Under the pieces are notes generated by a model, which saw only the letters and a list, made by a program, of their open reading frames with translations, made no database searches and had not been told where the DNA came from. A stretch of 64,000 nt of DNA from Roseiarcus sp963820795 (GTDB taxonomy: Bacteria; Pseudomonadota; Alphaproteobacteria; Rhizobiales; Beijerinckiaceae), in NCBI GenBank assembly GCA_963820795.1, contig CAWGBJ010000010.1, positions 310,001-374,000 on the forward strand. Reading direction: 5' to 3'. Below are positions 36,294 through 45,487 of this stretch, one piece after another. The number at the start of each line of letters is the position of its first letter. Within the stretch, counting starts at the first letter, position 1. The position numbers and the translations under genes were made by a program.

Positions 36294-37248
36294 GAGGCCG
36301 GTCTCCTTTCAGATGCATGAGGGCGCGCCAGCGATGGCGCTCGAAAACGAGCACCACGCCGAGCGCGAAGACGAACGGGATGATCAGATAAAGCAGCCGG
36401 AACACCAGAAGCGCCGCCACGACATTGGCCTGCGGCACGTCCGGCATTCCCTCGAGAACGGCGATCTCCAGCACGCCGAGGCCTCCCGGCGCATGGCTCA
36501 CGAGCGCCAGCGAGAATGAAGCGATGAAAACGCCGAGAACCACGATGAAGCCGGGGTTGGCGGCGGCCGGGAGCGCGAAGAATATGATCCCCGCCGCGCC
36601 GGCCAGTTCGAGCGGTCCGGCCAACAATTGGCGCGCCGCGATGGGCGGGCGCGGATAGACAAGCTCGAAGCCGCCGAGCCTGACGGGATGGAGATGCAAC
36701 AGCGAGCCCATGACATAAAGCGCCGGCGCGGTGAGCAGCACGAGCGCGCCGGCGCGGCCGAGCCACAGCGGCGCCGCATCGAAGCGCTCGACGAGCCAGG
36801 GGCTGAAGGCGAGCAGGAACCCGGCCAACGTCGCCGCGCCGATCGCGAAGGTGAACGAGCAGAAGGCGACGAGCACGCCGATTTCGCTCCCGCTCAGGCC
36901 CTTGGTCGAATAGGCGCGGTAGCGGATGACCGCGCCGGAGAGAACCGAAGCGCCGACGTTGTGGGCGATCGCGTAAGCCGTGAACGAGGCGAGGGCGACG
37001 AATCGCCAGTCGACGCGACGGCCGAGGTGCATGAGCGCAATCCGGTCGTACCAGGCGAGCGCGGCGTATGCGACCGACGTCGACAGGATCGCCAGAAGCC
37101 ATCGGGCCGGCGGAATCGCGATGATTGCGTTGCGGAGGCTCGCGAAGGAGAGCCCGCGCAGTTCCCGGAACAACAGCCACGAGGATAGGGCCACCGCAGC
37201 GAGGCCGACGACCGGCCATGCGAGGTCCTGAACGCGTTTCATGCCCAT
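36262..37248 (-). CDS. UPF0104 / lysylphosphatidylglycerol-synthase-type membrane protein
   Basis: A 328-residue integral membrane protein with about eight hydrophobic segments, of the LPG-synthase/flippase transmembrane family (PF03706). Visible family motifs are NVGASVLSGAVIRYRAYSTKGL near residue 95 and SHAPGGLGVLEIAVL near 265. It lacks the soluble lysyl-transferase domain of full MprF, so an aminoacyl-lipid synthase role is not implied; a lipid or polyprenol flippase-like function is likelier. The ATG at 37248 begins the conserved sequence; a second ATG follows two codons on. It overlaps pncA by 32 nt and diverges from the aminotransferase at 37397. Confidence 0.8.
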   Translation of the reverse strand: MGMKRVQDLAWPVVGLAAVALSSWLLFRELRGLSFASLRNAIIAIPPARWLLAILSTSVAYAALAWYDRIALMHLGRRVDWRFVALASFTAYAIAHNVGASVLSGAVIRYRAYSTKGLSGSEIGVLVAFCSFTFAIGAATLAGFLLAFSPWLVERFDAAPLWLGRAGALVLLTAPALYVMGSLLHLHPVRLGGFELVYPRPPIAARQLLAGPLELAGAAGIIFFALPAAANPGFIVVLGVFIASFSLALVSHAPGGLGVLEIAVLEGMPDVPQANVVAALLVFRLLYLIIPFVFALGVVLVFERHRWRALMHLKGDRPHAIGDHDWRG

Positions 37249-37396
37249 GTCCGCCGCCGGCCGCGAAAGCGCCCACTGCCCGGCCCTCCCTGCCCGACCG
37301 GGCCGCCGAAGGCAAGGCCGGCGCCCGGCGAATTCGCGCTTGCCGCAGCCGCGGCGGATCGCCATGCTGACGGCTTCAGGAAATTCAAGCGAATCG

Positions 37397-38359
37397 ATGC
37401 CGGATCACGCAGAAGGTTCAGTAGGCGCACAAGATTATGTCGGCGACCCGCGCAACGACTCGGTGCTGATCAGCATCAACGGGGCGCTGACGCGGCGGCA
37501 GGAAGCGAAAGTCTCGGTCTTCGACGCGGGCTTTGTCCTCGGCGACGGCGTTTGGGAAGGCCTGCGCCTCATCGAGGGCCGGATCGCGTTCCTGTCGCAG
37601 CACTTCGACCGGCTTTGGGACGGCGCGAAGATGCTGCGCATCGACATCGGCCTCACCCGGGAGGCGATGAAGTCGCGGCTGTTCGCTGTCCTTGACGCCA
37701 ATGGCATGACGGACGGGGTGCACATCCGGCTGATGGTGACGCGCGGCGTCAAGCGCTCGCCCTACCAGGATCCGCGTCTCACCGTCGGCCCGCCGACGAT
37801 CGTCATCATCCCCGAATGGAAGCAGCCGCGGCCGGAAATGTTCGCCCGCGGTCTTAGTCTCTTCACCGTCCACATCCGCCGGACGGGCCCCGCCGAACAG
37901 GACCAGAAGCTCAACTCGCATTCCAAGCTCAATTGCGTCCTCGCCTGCATCCAGGCGATGGAAGCCGGCGCCGACGAAGCGCTGATGCTCGACGACAGGG
38001 GCTTCGTCGCGACCTGCAACTCGACGCATTTCTTCATCGTCCGCCGGGGCGAAGTCTGGACGTCGGCGGGCGGCTATTGTCTCGGCGGCATAACCCGCGG
38101 CGCCGTATTGAGCGCGGCCAGGCGCGAGGGCATTCCGGCGTTCGAGAAGGACTTTTCGCTGTTCGACGTCTATGGCGCAGACGAGGCGTTCACCACGGGC
38201 ACTTTCGCCGGCTTGACCCCGGTGGTCCGGATCGACGGACGCGCGATCGGCGAAGGAGCCCGCTCGCCGGTCGACGCCTCCGGCCCGATGACGCGGCGCC
38301 TGAGAGCCGCCGTGAAGGCGCTCGAGGCCGAGGAAGCCGAAGGAGGCCGTGAGACTTGA
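37397..38359 (+). CDS. class IV aminotransferase (branched-chain or D-amino-acid type)
   Basis: A 320-residue fold-type IV PLP enzyme. The Schiff-base lysine is in SHSKLNCVLACIQA, preceded by GLRLIEGRIAFLSQHFDRL; the phosphate-binding end has EAFTTGTFAGLTPVV. It could make branched-chain amino acids (IlvE), D-amino acids (Dat) or aminodeoxychorismate-type products; I cannot separate these from sequence by eye. ATG 37397 was chosen near the family length; ATG 37364 is also in frame. The stop overlaps the TTG start of the sulfotransferase-like gene, so they are a coupled pair. Confidence 0.82.
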   Translation: MPDHAEGSVGAQDYVGDPRNDSVLISINGALTRRQEAKVSVFDAGFVLGDGVWEGLRLIEGRIAFLSQHFDRLWDGAKMLRIDIGLTREAMKSRLFAVLDANGMTDGVHIRLMVTRGVKRSPYQDPRLTVGPPTIVIIPEWKQPRPEMFARGLSLFTVHIRRTGPAEQDQKLNSHSKLNCVLACIQAMEAGADEALMLDDRGFVATCNSTHFFIVRRGEVWTSAGGYCLGGITRGAVLSAARREGIPAFEKDFSLFDVYGADEAFTTGTFAGLTPVVRIDGRAIGEGARSPVDASGPMTRRLRAAVKALEAEEAEGGRET

Positions 38360-39147
38360 GCGCCGCGAAGCCAGTCGTGCGCATCGCCATGTGGTCCGGT
38401 CCGCGCAACATCTCGACCGCTATGATGCGCTCCTTCGGCGCCCGGGCCGATTGCGCGGTGACCGACGAGCCGTTCTACGCCGCCTACCTTGTCGCGACCG
38501 GCCTCATCCACCCGATGCGCGACGAGGTGATCGCCTCGCAACCGACGAACTGGCGCAAGGTCGCCGCGGCGCTTGCCGGACCTCCGCCTGACGGCAAGCC
38601 GCTCTGGTATCAAAAGCACATGACCCACCATATGCTGCCGCAATTCGGCCGCGACTGGTGCGACGGCCTGGTGAACGCCTTTCTCATTCGGGCGCCCGAG
38701 GCGGTGCTCGCCTCCTATTCGCAGAAGCGCGACGATTTTACCCTCGAGGAGATCGGCCTGCCGGCCCAGGCGGAACTCTTCGACCGCGCCGCCGAACGGC
38801 TGGGGCGCGCGCCGCCGGTGGTGGAAAGCCAGGACGTGCTCGCCGACCCGCGCGGCGTCCTCATTTCGCTTTGCGCCGCCTGCGGCGTGCCGTTCGACAG
38901 GGCGATGCTGTCGTGGGCGCCGGGGCGGCGCGCCAGCGACGGCGTCTGGGCGGCGGCATGGTACGAGGCGGTCGAGCGGTCGACGAGATTCGCCGCCCCG
39001 CGCCGGGAGGTGAGTTTCGCCGACCTTCCTGACGGGTTGAAGGCCCTCGCCGAAGCGGCCCGGCCAATCTACGACAGACTCGCGGCCCATAAGCTCGAGC
39101 CGGCGCCGCTGGAATCGACGCAGGGAGGCTCGACGCCGCCGCCATGA
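38356..39147 (+). CDS. sulfotransferase-like protein coupled to the aminotransferase
   Basis: A 263-residue P-loop sulfotransferase-like protein. The 5'-phosphosulfate-type loop is replaced by MWSGPRNISTAMMRSFGAR at residues 12-30 (R-N-I-S-T in place of the usual RSGTT), and the 3'-phosphate segment FLIRAPEAVLASYSQKR is near 105. No acceptor can be assigned and true sulfotransferase activity is unproven. It starts with TTG overlapping the aminotransferase stop (TTGA). From memory, some plant proteins carry these two domains in one polypeptide, which supports a shared function. Confidence 0.75.
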   Translation: MSAAKPVVRIAMWSGPRNISTAMMRSFGARADCAVTDEPFYAAYLVATGLIHPMRDEVIASQPTNWRKVAAALAGPPPDGKPLWYQKHMTHHMLPQFGRDWCDGLVNAFLIRAPEAVLASYSQKRDDFTLEEIGLPAQAELFDRAAERLGRAPPVVESQDVLADPRGVLISLCAACGVPFDRAMLSWAPGRRASDGVWAAAWYEAVERSTRFAAPRREVSFADLPDGLKALAEAARPIYDRLAAHKLEPAPLESTQGGSTPPP

Positions 39148-39201
39148 ATTCGGCGCCTGAACTTGACGCGGCCCCGGCCCCGGCGCATCACGGCCGCGCC
39201 G

Positions 39202-40017
39202 ATGCCGACGCTCGTCCTGCCGTTCCCGGCGATCAATCCCATTATCGTGCAGTGGGGCCCTTTGGCCATCCGCTGGTACGCGCTCGCCTATATCACTGGC
39301 CTCGTCCTCGGCTGGCTCCTCATTCGCCGCATCGTCTCGAACGACCGCTACTGGAAGGGGGCGAAGAGGCCGAGCGCCGAGAGCATCGACGACCTTCTCG
39401 TTTATTGCGCCTTCGGCGTCATCATCGGCGGTCGGCTGGGCAATGTGCTCTTCTACGACCCCCAGTATTACTTTTCCCACCCGCTCGAGATCTTCAAGAT
39501 CTGGGAGGGCGGCATGGCCTTCCACGGCGGGCTGATCGGCGCCTTCGTCGGCATCGTCCTCTTCGCCCGCAAGTATCACGCGCCGACGCTGACCGTGCTC
39601 GATCTCTGTTCCCTCGTCGCCCCCATCGGCCTCTTCTTCGGGCGAATCGCCAATTTCATCAATGGCGAACTCTGGGGCCGGCCGACCAATGTTCCCTGGG
39701 CGGTGGTCTTCCCGAGGACCGACGGACTGCCGCGTCACCCGAGCCAGATCTACGAAGCCCTGCTCGAAGGACTGCTCGTCTTCGTCATCCTGATGGCGCT
39801 GGCGCGGGCAGGCGCGCTCAAGCGGGCCGGTCTGATCACCGGCGCTTTCGGCGTCCTTTACGGCGCCGCGCGCATTTTCTGCGAATTCTTCCGCGAGCCC
39901 GATCCGGTGCTCGAGGATCTTGGGCATGGCCTGACGATGGGTATGGCTCTGTCCGCGCCGCTCATCGTGATCGGCCTCGCCTTGCTGGCCTCAAGCCTCA
40001 GCCGGCGAGGAAGCTGA
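39202..40017 (+). CDS. lgt: prolipoprotein diacylglyceryl transferase
   Basis: Transfers diacylglycerol from phosphatidylglycerol to the lipobox cysteine of prolipoproteins in the cytoplasmic membrane. The 271-residue protein has seven or so membrane segments, the HGGLIGAFVG motif with its essential His near residue 110, and the Lgt signature GRIANFINGELWGRPT near 150; HPSQIYEALLEG follows. ATG 39202 starts the conserved region (PTLVLPFPAINP); a TTG at 39163 gives 13 extra residues. It ends 1 bp before the midA ATG. Confidence 0.94.
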   Translation: MPTLVLPFPAINPIIVQWGPLAIRWYALAYITGLVLGWLLIRRIVSNDRYWKGAKRPSAESIDDLLVYCAFGVIIGGRLGNVLFYDPQYYFSHPLEIFKIWEGGMAFHGGLIGAFVGIVLFARKYHAPTLTVLDLCSLVAPIGLFFGRIANFINGELWGRPTNVPWAVVFPRTDGLPRHPSQIYEALLEGLLVFVILMALARAGALKRAGLITGAFGVLYGAARIFCEFFREPDPVLEDLGHGLTMGMALSAPLIVIGLALLASSLSRRGS

Positions 40018-40018
40018 A

Positions 40019-41110
40019 ATGACGACGCTCCTCGACGAGATCAAGGCGATGATCGCCGAACGCGGTCCGATCACCGTCGAACACTTCATGCAGATGGCGC
40101 TGACCCATCCCGAGCACGGATATTACATGAGCCGCGACCCCTTCGGGGCGTCCGGCGATTTCACCACCGCGCCGGAGATCTCGCAGATGTTCGGCGAATT
40201 GCTCGGCCTCTGGGCGGCGGAAGTCTGGTCGAGCATGGGATCGCCGCGGACTTTGCGTCTCATCGAGCTTGGCCCCGGTCGCGGCACGCTCATGAGCGAT
40301 GCGCTGAGAGCCGCCCGCATCGTGCCAGCGTTCCGCGAGGCGCTCGACGTCTGGCTGGTGGAGACGAGCCCGACGCTGGCCGCGATGCAGCACGAGCTTT
40401 TGCTCGACAGCGGCGCTGCCGTGTCTTGGGCGCAGAGCTTGAGGGAGGTCCCCGAGGGTCCCGCGATCGTGATCGGCAACGAATTTCTCGACGCCTTGCC
40501 GGTGCGACAGTTCGTGCGCATGAACGGCAAGTGGTGGGAGCGCACGGTTCGCCTCGACAGTGAAGGCCAGCTGGGTTTCGGCGTCTCGGCCGCGCCGGAA
40601 CCCTACATCAACGCCAATGCGGCGAACGGCGAGATTCTCGAGGTCAACCCTGCCGCCCACCGGTTCATGTTTGAGATCGGCGGGCGGCTCATGAGACAGG
40701 GCGGCGCGGCTCTGCTCGTCGACTACGGCCATTTGGTCACCGGGTTCGGCGACACCTTGCAGGCTCTGCGCGCGCATCGCTATGTCAATCCGCTCGCCGC
40801 GCCGGGCGACTGCGATCTCACCGCGCATGTCGACTTCGCCGCCATGGCCCGCAGCGCCAGGGCCGCCAGGGCGACAATCTATGGGCCGATCGATCAGGGC
40901 GACTTTTTGCGCGCAATCGGCATCGATCTGAGAATCAAGACGCTCCTGGGGAAGGCGAACGCCGAGAGGGCGGAGGAGCTCGCGCAGGCCCGCGCCCGCC
41001 TCGTCGGAAAAGCCAAGGGAGAGATGGGCGGGCTTTTCAAGGCGATGGCGGTGACCGATCGAAAGCTTCCGACCCCGCCGGGCTTCGGCGGCTCGTCGGC
41101 GCCGGCGTGA
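40019..41110 (+). CDS. MidA-family SAM-dependent protein methyltransferase
   Basis: A 363-residue class I methyltransferase of the MidA/NDUFAF7 family, whose mitochondrial member methylates an arginine of a complex I subunit. Motif I is LIELGPGRGTLMSDALRAAR near residue 82; the family-specific N terminus has HPEHGYYMSRDPFGASGDFTTAPEISQMF; GNEFLDALPVRQF follows. It is sandwiched between lgt and pgeF with near-zero spacing, the usual alphaproteobacterial order. A role in respiratory complex I assembly is inferred from the family. Confidence 0.9.
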   Translation: MTTLLDEIKAMIAERGPITVEHFMQMALTHPEHGYYMSRDPFGASGDFTTAPEISQMFGELLGLWAAEVWSSMGSPRTLRLIELGPGRGTLMSDALRAARIVPAFREALDVWLVETSPTLAAMQHELLLDSGAAVSWAQSLREVPEGPAIVIGNEFLDALPVRQFVRMNGKWWERTVRLDSEGQLGFGVSAAPEPYINANAANGEILEVNPAAHRFMFEIGGRLMRQGGAALLVDYGHLVTGFGDTLQALRAHRYVNPLAAPGDCDLTAHVDFAAMARSARAARATIYGPIDQGDFLRAIGIDLRIKTLLGKANAERAEELAQARARLVGKAKGEMGGLFKAMAVTDRKLPTPPGFGGSSAPA

Positions 41111-41883
41111 CGACGGCAGCCCCCTTGACGGCGCCGGGGCTGCGGTCGGCGGGCGTTGCGCACGGCTTTTTCACCCGTCGAGGCGGGGTCTCCAAAGGCG
41201 TGTATGGTTCGCTGAACGGGGGCGTCGGCTCGCGCGACGCGCCGGAGGCGGTGGCGGAGAATCGCGCGCGGATCGCGCTTGCGCTCGGCGTGGCGCCAAT
41301 GCGTCTCGCGGTGCCCTATCAGGTCCATTCGCCCGACGCGGTCGTGCTTGCCGAGCCGTGGCTGCCCGGCGCTCGCCCCCGTTGCGACGGGATGGCGACG
41401 GCCACGCAGGGACTGGCGCTCGGGGTCACCGGCGCGGACTGCGGCATGATCCTGTTCGCCGATGCCGGCGCGGGCGTCATCGGAGCGGCCCATGCGGGCT
41501 GGCGAGGCGCGTTGAACGGGATTGTCGAGGCGACCGTCGGGGCGATGGAAACGCTTGGCGGACGCCGCCGCCGGATCCTGGCGGCGTTGGGCCCCTGCAT
41601 CGGTTTCGCCTCCTACGAAGTGGGGCCCGAGTTCGTCGCCGCTTTCGCCGACGCAGGAGAGGACACGCGCCGGTTCTTCGCCCCGAGCCGAAGATCGGGC
41701 CGCTCTATGTTCGACCTCCCCGCCTATATTTCTGAGCGCGCCGCCCGCGCCGGCGTCGCGGACTTTGAAGATCTCGGCCTCGACACCTACGCCGACGAGG
41801 AGCGTTTCTTCAGCTACCGCCGCGCCGTCCATCGCAACGAGGCGGACTACGGCCGCCTGGTCTCTGCCATCGTCCTGACCTGA
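41107..41883 (+). CDS. pgeF: peptidoglycan editing factor / YfiH-type purine nucleoside phosphorylase
   Basis: A 258-residue YfiH/LACC1-family protein. The family is described as removing wrongly inserted residues from peptidoglycan precursors and, in other work, as a purine nucleoside phosphorylase/adenosine deaminase; older annotations call it a polyphenol oxidase. Zinc-site motifs are present: YQVHSPD (His), TGADCGMILFAD (Cys) and GAAHAGWRGALNGI (His). GTG start overlaps the midA stop, giving a tight lgt-midA-pgeF operon. No signal peptide is visible. Confidence 0.9.
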   Translation: MTTAAPLTAPGLRSAGVAHGFFTRRGGVSKGVYGSLNGGVGSRDAPEAVAENRARIALALGVAPMRLAVPYQVHSPDAVVLAEPWLPGARPRCDGMATATQGLALGVTGADCGMILFADAGAGVIGAAHAGWRGALNGIVEATVGAMETLGGRRRRILAALGPCIGFASYEVGPEFVAAFADAGEDTRRFFAPSRRSGRSMFDLPAYISERAARAGVADFEDLGLDTYADEERFFSYRRAVHRNEADYGRLVSAIVLT

Positions 41884-42070
41884 TCGGCGAGCGTCCCCAA
41901 TTCTCACGGTCGCGAAGCTGCCGCAATTGCGCCGCAGCGAAGCCTCATGATGGCCCAGTCAGGCCGCCCGACTGAACGGCCGTGCGAGGACCAATTATGT
42001 TCGCCGAGGCGCCCGCCAAGCGACTCTCCTGGGCTCGCGTTCATTTCGACCGAACAGTCGAGGCGCCGGC

Positions 42071-42574
42071 ATGAGCGAAAAACGCCTCCATCACGCGGAC
42101 AGCGCCGCTTTCCGCCGCGCCATGCGCGCCTTCGCGTCCGGGGTGGCGATCGTCGCCTGCGGCGACGGCGACCGGCGCATCGGCTGCACGGTCACTTCGT
42201 TCGCCTCGCTCTCGCTGACGCCGCCGACGCTGTTCATTTGCCTGACCCGCGCCTCCTCGACGCTGACCGGGCTGCGCGAGACGGGCGCCTTCTCGGTCAA
42301 TCTATTGGCGGCGCGGCACGAGGCGCTCGCCCAGCGTTTCAGCGGCCGCGGCGGCGTGCACGGTCCACGGCGCTTCGACAGCGCCCGCTGGATCGTGCTG
42401 GCGACCGGCGCCCCGGTCCTCGCCGATGCGCTCGCCGCCTTCGACTGCCTGATCGAGGAGGTCGTCGAAAGGCATTCGCACGCCATTGTCCTCGGCGCCG
42501 TGGTGAGCCTGCGCGAGGGCGCCGAAGAACCGGTCCTGGCGCACTTGCGCGGAGACTATTCGCCGTTGCGGTGA
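42071..42574 (+). CDS. flavin reductase-like FMN-binding protein
   Basis: A 167-residue protein of the flavin reductase-like domain (PF01613), supplying reduced FMN or FAD to a partner monooxygenase. It opens with FRRAMRAFASGVAIVACGDG, followed by GCTVTSFASLSLTPPTLFICL (FMN-binding) and GAFSVNLLAARHEALAQRFSG. No monooxygenase partner is in the immediate neighbourhood. It ends 6 bp before the convergent cobB. A 187-bp spacer separates it from pgeF. Confidence 0.87.
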   Translation: MSEKRLHHADSAAFRRAMRAFASGVAIVACGDGDRRIGCTVTSFASLSLTPPTLFICLTRASSTLTGLRETGAFSVNLLAARHEALAQRFSGRGGVHGPRRFDSARWIVLATGAPVLADALAAFDCLIEEVVERHSHAIVLGAVVSLREGAEEPVLAHLRGDYSPLR

Positions 42575-42580
42575 GCATCG

Positions 42581-43894
42581 CTACCCTTCGGCGATCACAT
42601 GGAAAAATGAGCCGGTCACGCGGCCTCGACGTGATCCGGCCGGCGATGTCGGCGTCCCGTAGGCGTCCGTCACGAAGGCGAAAGGTTCGTCGCCGCCCGG
42701 CGAGGCGATCGTCGAATAGTGGAATTCATGGCCGCTGAGCGCCGCGCCTGCCGGCCCGAGCGCGCAGTCGGCGGCAAGGCGCGCCTGGCGATAGCCGAGC
42801 GTCATGCGCCGCCGGGCGAAGCTCGTTTCGACGCCGAGCAGGCCCGCCATCCGGTGCGCGGCGCCCGAGGCGTCGACGAGGCTCGCGCCCAGCGCCATGT
42901 AGCCGCCGCACTCGCCATGCACCGGCCGCGTCCCGGCGAAGCGCCGCAAACCCTCACGGAAGCGGGCCGACGCGGCGAGCCGACCGGCATGCAGCTCGGG
43001 ATAGCCGCCGGGCAGCCAGCAGGCATCGCAGTCATCCGGCGGCGGCTCGTCGGCGAGCGGCGAGAAGGCGACAATCTCCGCGCCCGCGGCGCGCCAGCCG
43101 CGAACGAGATGCGGGTAGACGAAGGAAAAAGCCTCGTCCCGTGCGAGCGCGATCCGCTGCCCGGGCGGCTTGAGCGCAATCGCCCGGGCGCCCCCGGAGG
43201 GAAGGCGGAGATCGCCGGCAAGCTCGAGGGCGCGGGCGCAGTCGACATGGGCCTCGACGAAGTCGGCCATCGCCTCGAGCCGCGCCTCTAGCGCTTCGAT
43301 TTCCCCGGCCTGGACAAGCCCCAGGTGCCGCTCGGGCAGAGCAACGCTATCGTGTCGCGGCAGCGCGCCGACGATCGGGACCCCGATCGCCTCGATCGCC
43401 TCGACCGCAAGCCGGCGGTGACGTTCGCTGCCGACGCGATTGACGACGACGCCGGCCAAGCTCAGGCGCTCGTCGTAGAGGCCCACGCCCTTGACCACGG
43501 CGGCGGCCGATTGCGCCTGGCCGGAAATATCGAGGACGAGCAGGATCGGCATGCCGAGCGCGGCGGCGACATCGGCCGAGGCGCCGCTTCGGCCTGGTGG
43601 CGCCGGTACGCCGTCGAACAGCCCCATCGAGGCTTCGCAGAGCGCGAGCGTCCGTCCGGTCGAGGCCTCGGCCGCGAGCGCCTGCAGAAGTTCCGTCCGC
43701 ATCGCCCAGGAATCGAGATTAACGCCTTCGCCACCGGACGCGGCGGCGTGAAACGCCGGATCGATGTAATCGGGACCGGATTTCAGACCGACGACCGCGA
43801 CGCCCCGCCGCCGGAACGCCCTGAGGAGACCGAGCGTCAAAGTCGTCTTGCCGCTGCCCGAACGGGGCGCGGCGATCATGAGCCCGCGAGTCAC
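42581..43894 (-). CDS. cobB: hydrogenobyrinate a,c-diamide synthase
   Basis: ATP- and glutamine-dependent amidation of hydrogenobyrinic (or cobyrinic) acid side chains a and c in cobalamin synthesis. The 437-residue product has the P-loop APRSGSGKTT at its start, LKSGPDYIDPAFH, and a C-terminal class I glutamine amidotransferase with nucleophile Cys in HGECGGYMALG and His in GSFFHVIAEG. The GTG at 43894 gives the family length. No other cob gene is in the window, and I could not recognise a cobalamin riboswitch (B12 box) in the 470-bp leader. Queuosine reductase QueG, also here, uses cobalamin. Confidence 0.92.
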   Translation of the reverse strand: MTRGLMIAAPRSGSGKTTLTLGLLRAFRRRGVAVVGLKSGPDYIDPAFHAAASGGEGVNLDSWAMRTELLQALAAEASTGRTLALCEASMGLFDGVPAPPGRSGASADVAAALGMPILLVLDISGQAQSAAAVVKGVGLYDERLSLAGVVVNRVGSERHRRLAVEAIEAIGVPIVGALPRHDSVALPERHLGLVQAGEIEALEARLEAMADFVEAHVDCARALELAGDLRLPSGGARAIALKPPGQRIALARDEAFSFVYPHLVRGWRAAGAEIVAFSPLADEPPPDDCDACWLPGGYPELHAGRLAASARFREGLRRFAGTRPVHGECGGYMALGASLVDASGAAHRMAGLLGVETSFARRRMTLGYRQARLAADCALGPAGAALSGHEFHYSTIASPGGDEPFAFVTDAYGTPTSPAGSRRGRVTGSFFHVIAEG

Positions 43895-44367
43895 GGCGAC
43901 GCTCGACCCGTTCCCCTGTCGGCGCGGCGGCACGGCAGATCGGCAATCCTCTTCGCCTGGCTCGTCCCGGCCATCCCTGCGGTTCCGCGTGGCGAGGAGG
44001 CGAAAGGGTGCTGCAGAGTTGCGCAAGCCTCTGAATTTCTTGATCGTCCTGCGGAGCGCTGATGCTTGGGGAGGTTCTGCAGCGCCTCTGCGCGGATCGC
44101 CGGGACTACCCCGGTCAGGACGGCCGGGATTTTCCTCCGTTTGCCCACGCACTGTCCTTTCGCAAGTCCCACGCGCTTCTCCATTTCACTTCCCGCGACC
44201 TGCTCGGTCTGGAGGATTGCTGGAATCGGTGCAGACGCGGCGTATCTCGTATATCAGGGCGAGCCTGCGCGCCAACGCAGCGCGTTAGGTCCGGCGCGAC
44301 ATTGGCGCTTGCCATATCGGAGGGTCTGGCCGACATTGCCCGCCGGGCTTTTTCATGAGAGGGCACA
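43895..44367. other. 473-bp divergent spacer between cobB and the DUF1269 gene
   Basis: No convincing gene. It must contain both promoters. A small hairpin CCGGG-ACTAC-CCCGG lies near 44097-44117. The DUF1269 gene has a GAGAGG ribosome-binding site at the right end. I see no conserved riboswitch core on the cobB strand. Confidence 0.4.
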
Positions 44368-44910
44368 ATGAGCGATCTCGTCTTCATAGTATTCGACAGC
44401 GAGGCCAAGGCCGAGGAGGTCCGGTCCAAGGTGCTCGAGATGCAGCGCGAGTATCTGATCGAGGTCGAAGATGCGGTGATCGCCACGCGCGACGACAAGG
44501 GCCGCATCCACCTGAACCAGATGGTGAACACGACGGCGACGGGCGCCGTCTCGGGCGCGCTCTGGGGCACGCTGATCGGCTGGATCTTCCTCATGCCGGT
44601 GGTCGGCGCCGCGGTCGGCGCGGCTTCGGGCGCGCTCGGCGGCGCGCTAACCGACGTCGGCATCAACGACAATCAGATGAGAGCCGACGCCCAGGCGGCG
44701 CTGACGCCGGGAAAGGCCGGACTCTTCCTCCTGATCCGCAAGGTGACGGCCGACAAGGTCCTCGAGGACCTGAGGGGCGTCGGCGGGACCGTCATCCGCA
44801 CCTCCTTCGATCACGCAAAAGAGGAAGCCCTGAAGGCGGCGCTGGCGGGGACCGCTCCCGCCGCTCCGGCAACGGCGCCTCCCGCGGTGGAACCGGCAAA
44901 GACATCCTGA
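44368..44910 (+). CDS. DUF1269 membrane protein
   Basis: A 180-residue protein of the DUF1269 family. A ferredoxin-like N-terminal part (SDLVFIVFDSEAKAEEVRSKV) is followed by a central glycine-zipper hairpin (GAVSGALWGTLIGWIFLMPVV and GAAVGAASGALGGALTD) and a C-terminal half with FLLIRKVTADKVLEDL and GTVIRTSFDHAKEEAL. The last 20 residues are Ala/Pro-rich. It is followed 13 bp later by a membrane protein gene, a likely operon. In Hyphomicrobiales it is often stress-linked as I recall; the function is unknown. Confidence 0.82.
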   Translation: MSDLVFIVFDSEAKAEEVRSKVLEMQREYLIEVEDAVIATRDDKGRIHLNQMVNTTATGAVSGALWGTLIGWIFLMPVVGAAVGAASGALGGALTDVGINDNQMRADAQAALTPGKAGLFLLIRKVTADKVLEDLRGVGGTVIRTSFDHAKEEALKAALAGTAPAAPATAPPAVEPAKTS

Positions 44911-44923
44911 CGAGCCGCATCCC

Positions 44924-45487
44924 ATGACCGTCGGATCCGACCAGGGGAGCTCGGGCCGGCATTGGCTCTTGGCGGCTCTGCTCGATGAGCTTCCCTACGC
45001 CGCGATCATCGTGCTCGGCCTCATCGGCATCAGCTGGACGAGCCTCTCCCGCACGGGGACCACAACTTATTGGGTCATCCTGACGCCGGTCCTCGCCATC
45101 ATCTGCATCGTCGACGGCTGGCGTCGCACCGTCTCCGGGCAACGAATCGCGATGGCTATCACCCAGGTTCTCCAATGGGCGGCAGTCCTCGCGGCCATGT
45201 GGCTGATGCAGGTCAGCGACGAGAACGCCGTGCTCAATTCCAACGAGACAGGCCTCATGCTTCTGACCCTGCTCGCGCTCGGGGTTTTCGTCTCCGGTCT
45301 CAATCTACGGTCCTGGAAGCTCTGCGTGACCGGGGCCTTCCTCGGGGTTTGCGTGCCGGTCGCCGCCTGGGTGGAGCACGCCGCGCTGCTGCTGCTGCTC
45401 GTCGGGCTGACGCTGATCGCGCTTGGGGCGCTCTACTGGTGGTATTCCGCGCGCAGGGGCCGGCGCGAGGCATCGGTTTCGGCGTAA
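44924..45487 (+). CDS. hypothetical multi-pass membrane protein
   Basis: A 187-residue protein with about five hydrophobic helices: residues 14-38, 48-66, 78-96, 108-126 and 132-170 (the last part long and Leu-rich). The C terminus is basic and cytoplasmic by charge (ARRGRREASVSA). I do not recognise a named domain. It is transcribed 13 bp after the DUF1269 gene and may act with it. Confidence 0.7.
   Translation: MTVGSDQGSSGRHWLLAALLDELPYAAIIVLGLIGISWTSLSRTGTTTYWVILTPVLAIICIVDGWRRTVSGQRIAMAITQVLQWAAVLAAMWLMQVSDENAVLNSNETGLMLLTLLALGVFVSGLNLRSWKLCVTGAFLGVCVPVAAWVEHAALLLLLVGLTLIALGALYWWYSARRGRREASVSA

Noticed and set aside
38170..39927. Long minus-strand frame opposite the aminotransferase, sulfotransferase-like and lgt genes
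   Set aside because: It crosses three well-supported genes and has only low-complexity charged sequence.
43895..44367. Possible cobalamin riboswitch ahead of cobB
   Set aside because: I could find neither the B12 box nor the core GCCACTG-type segments on the minus strand.
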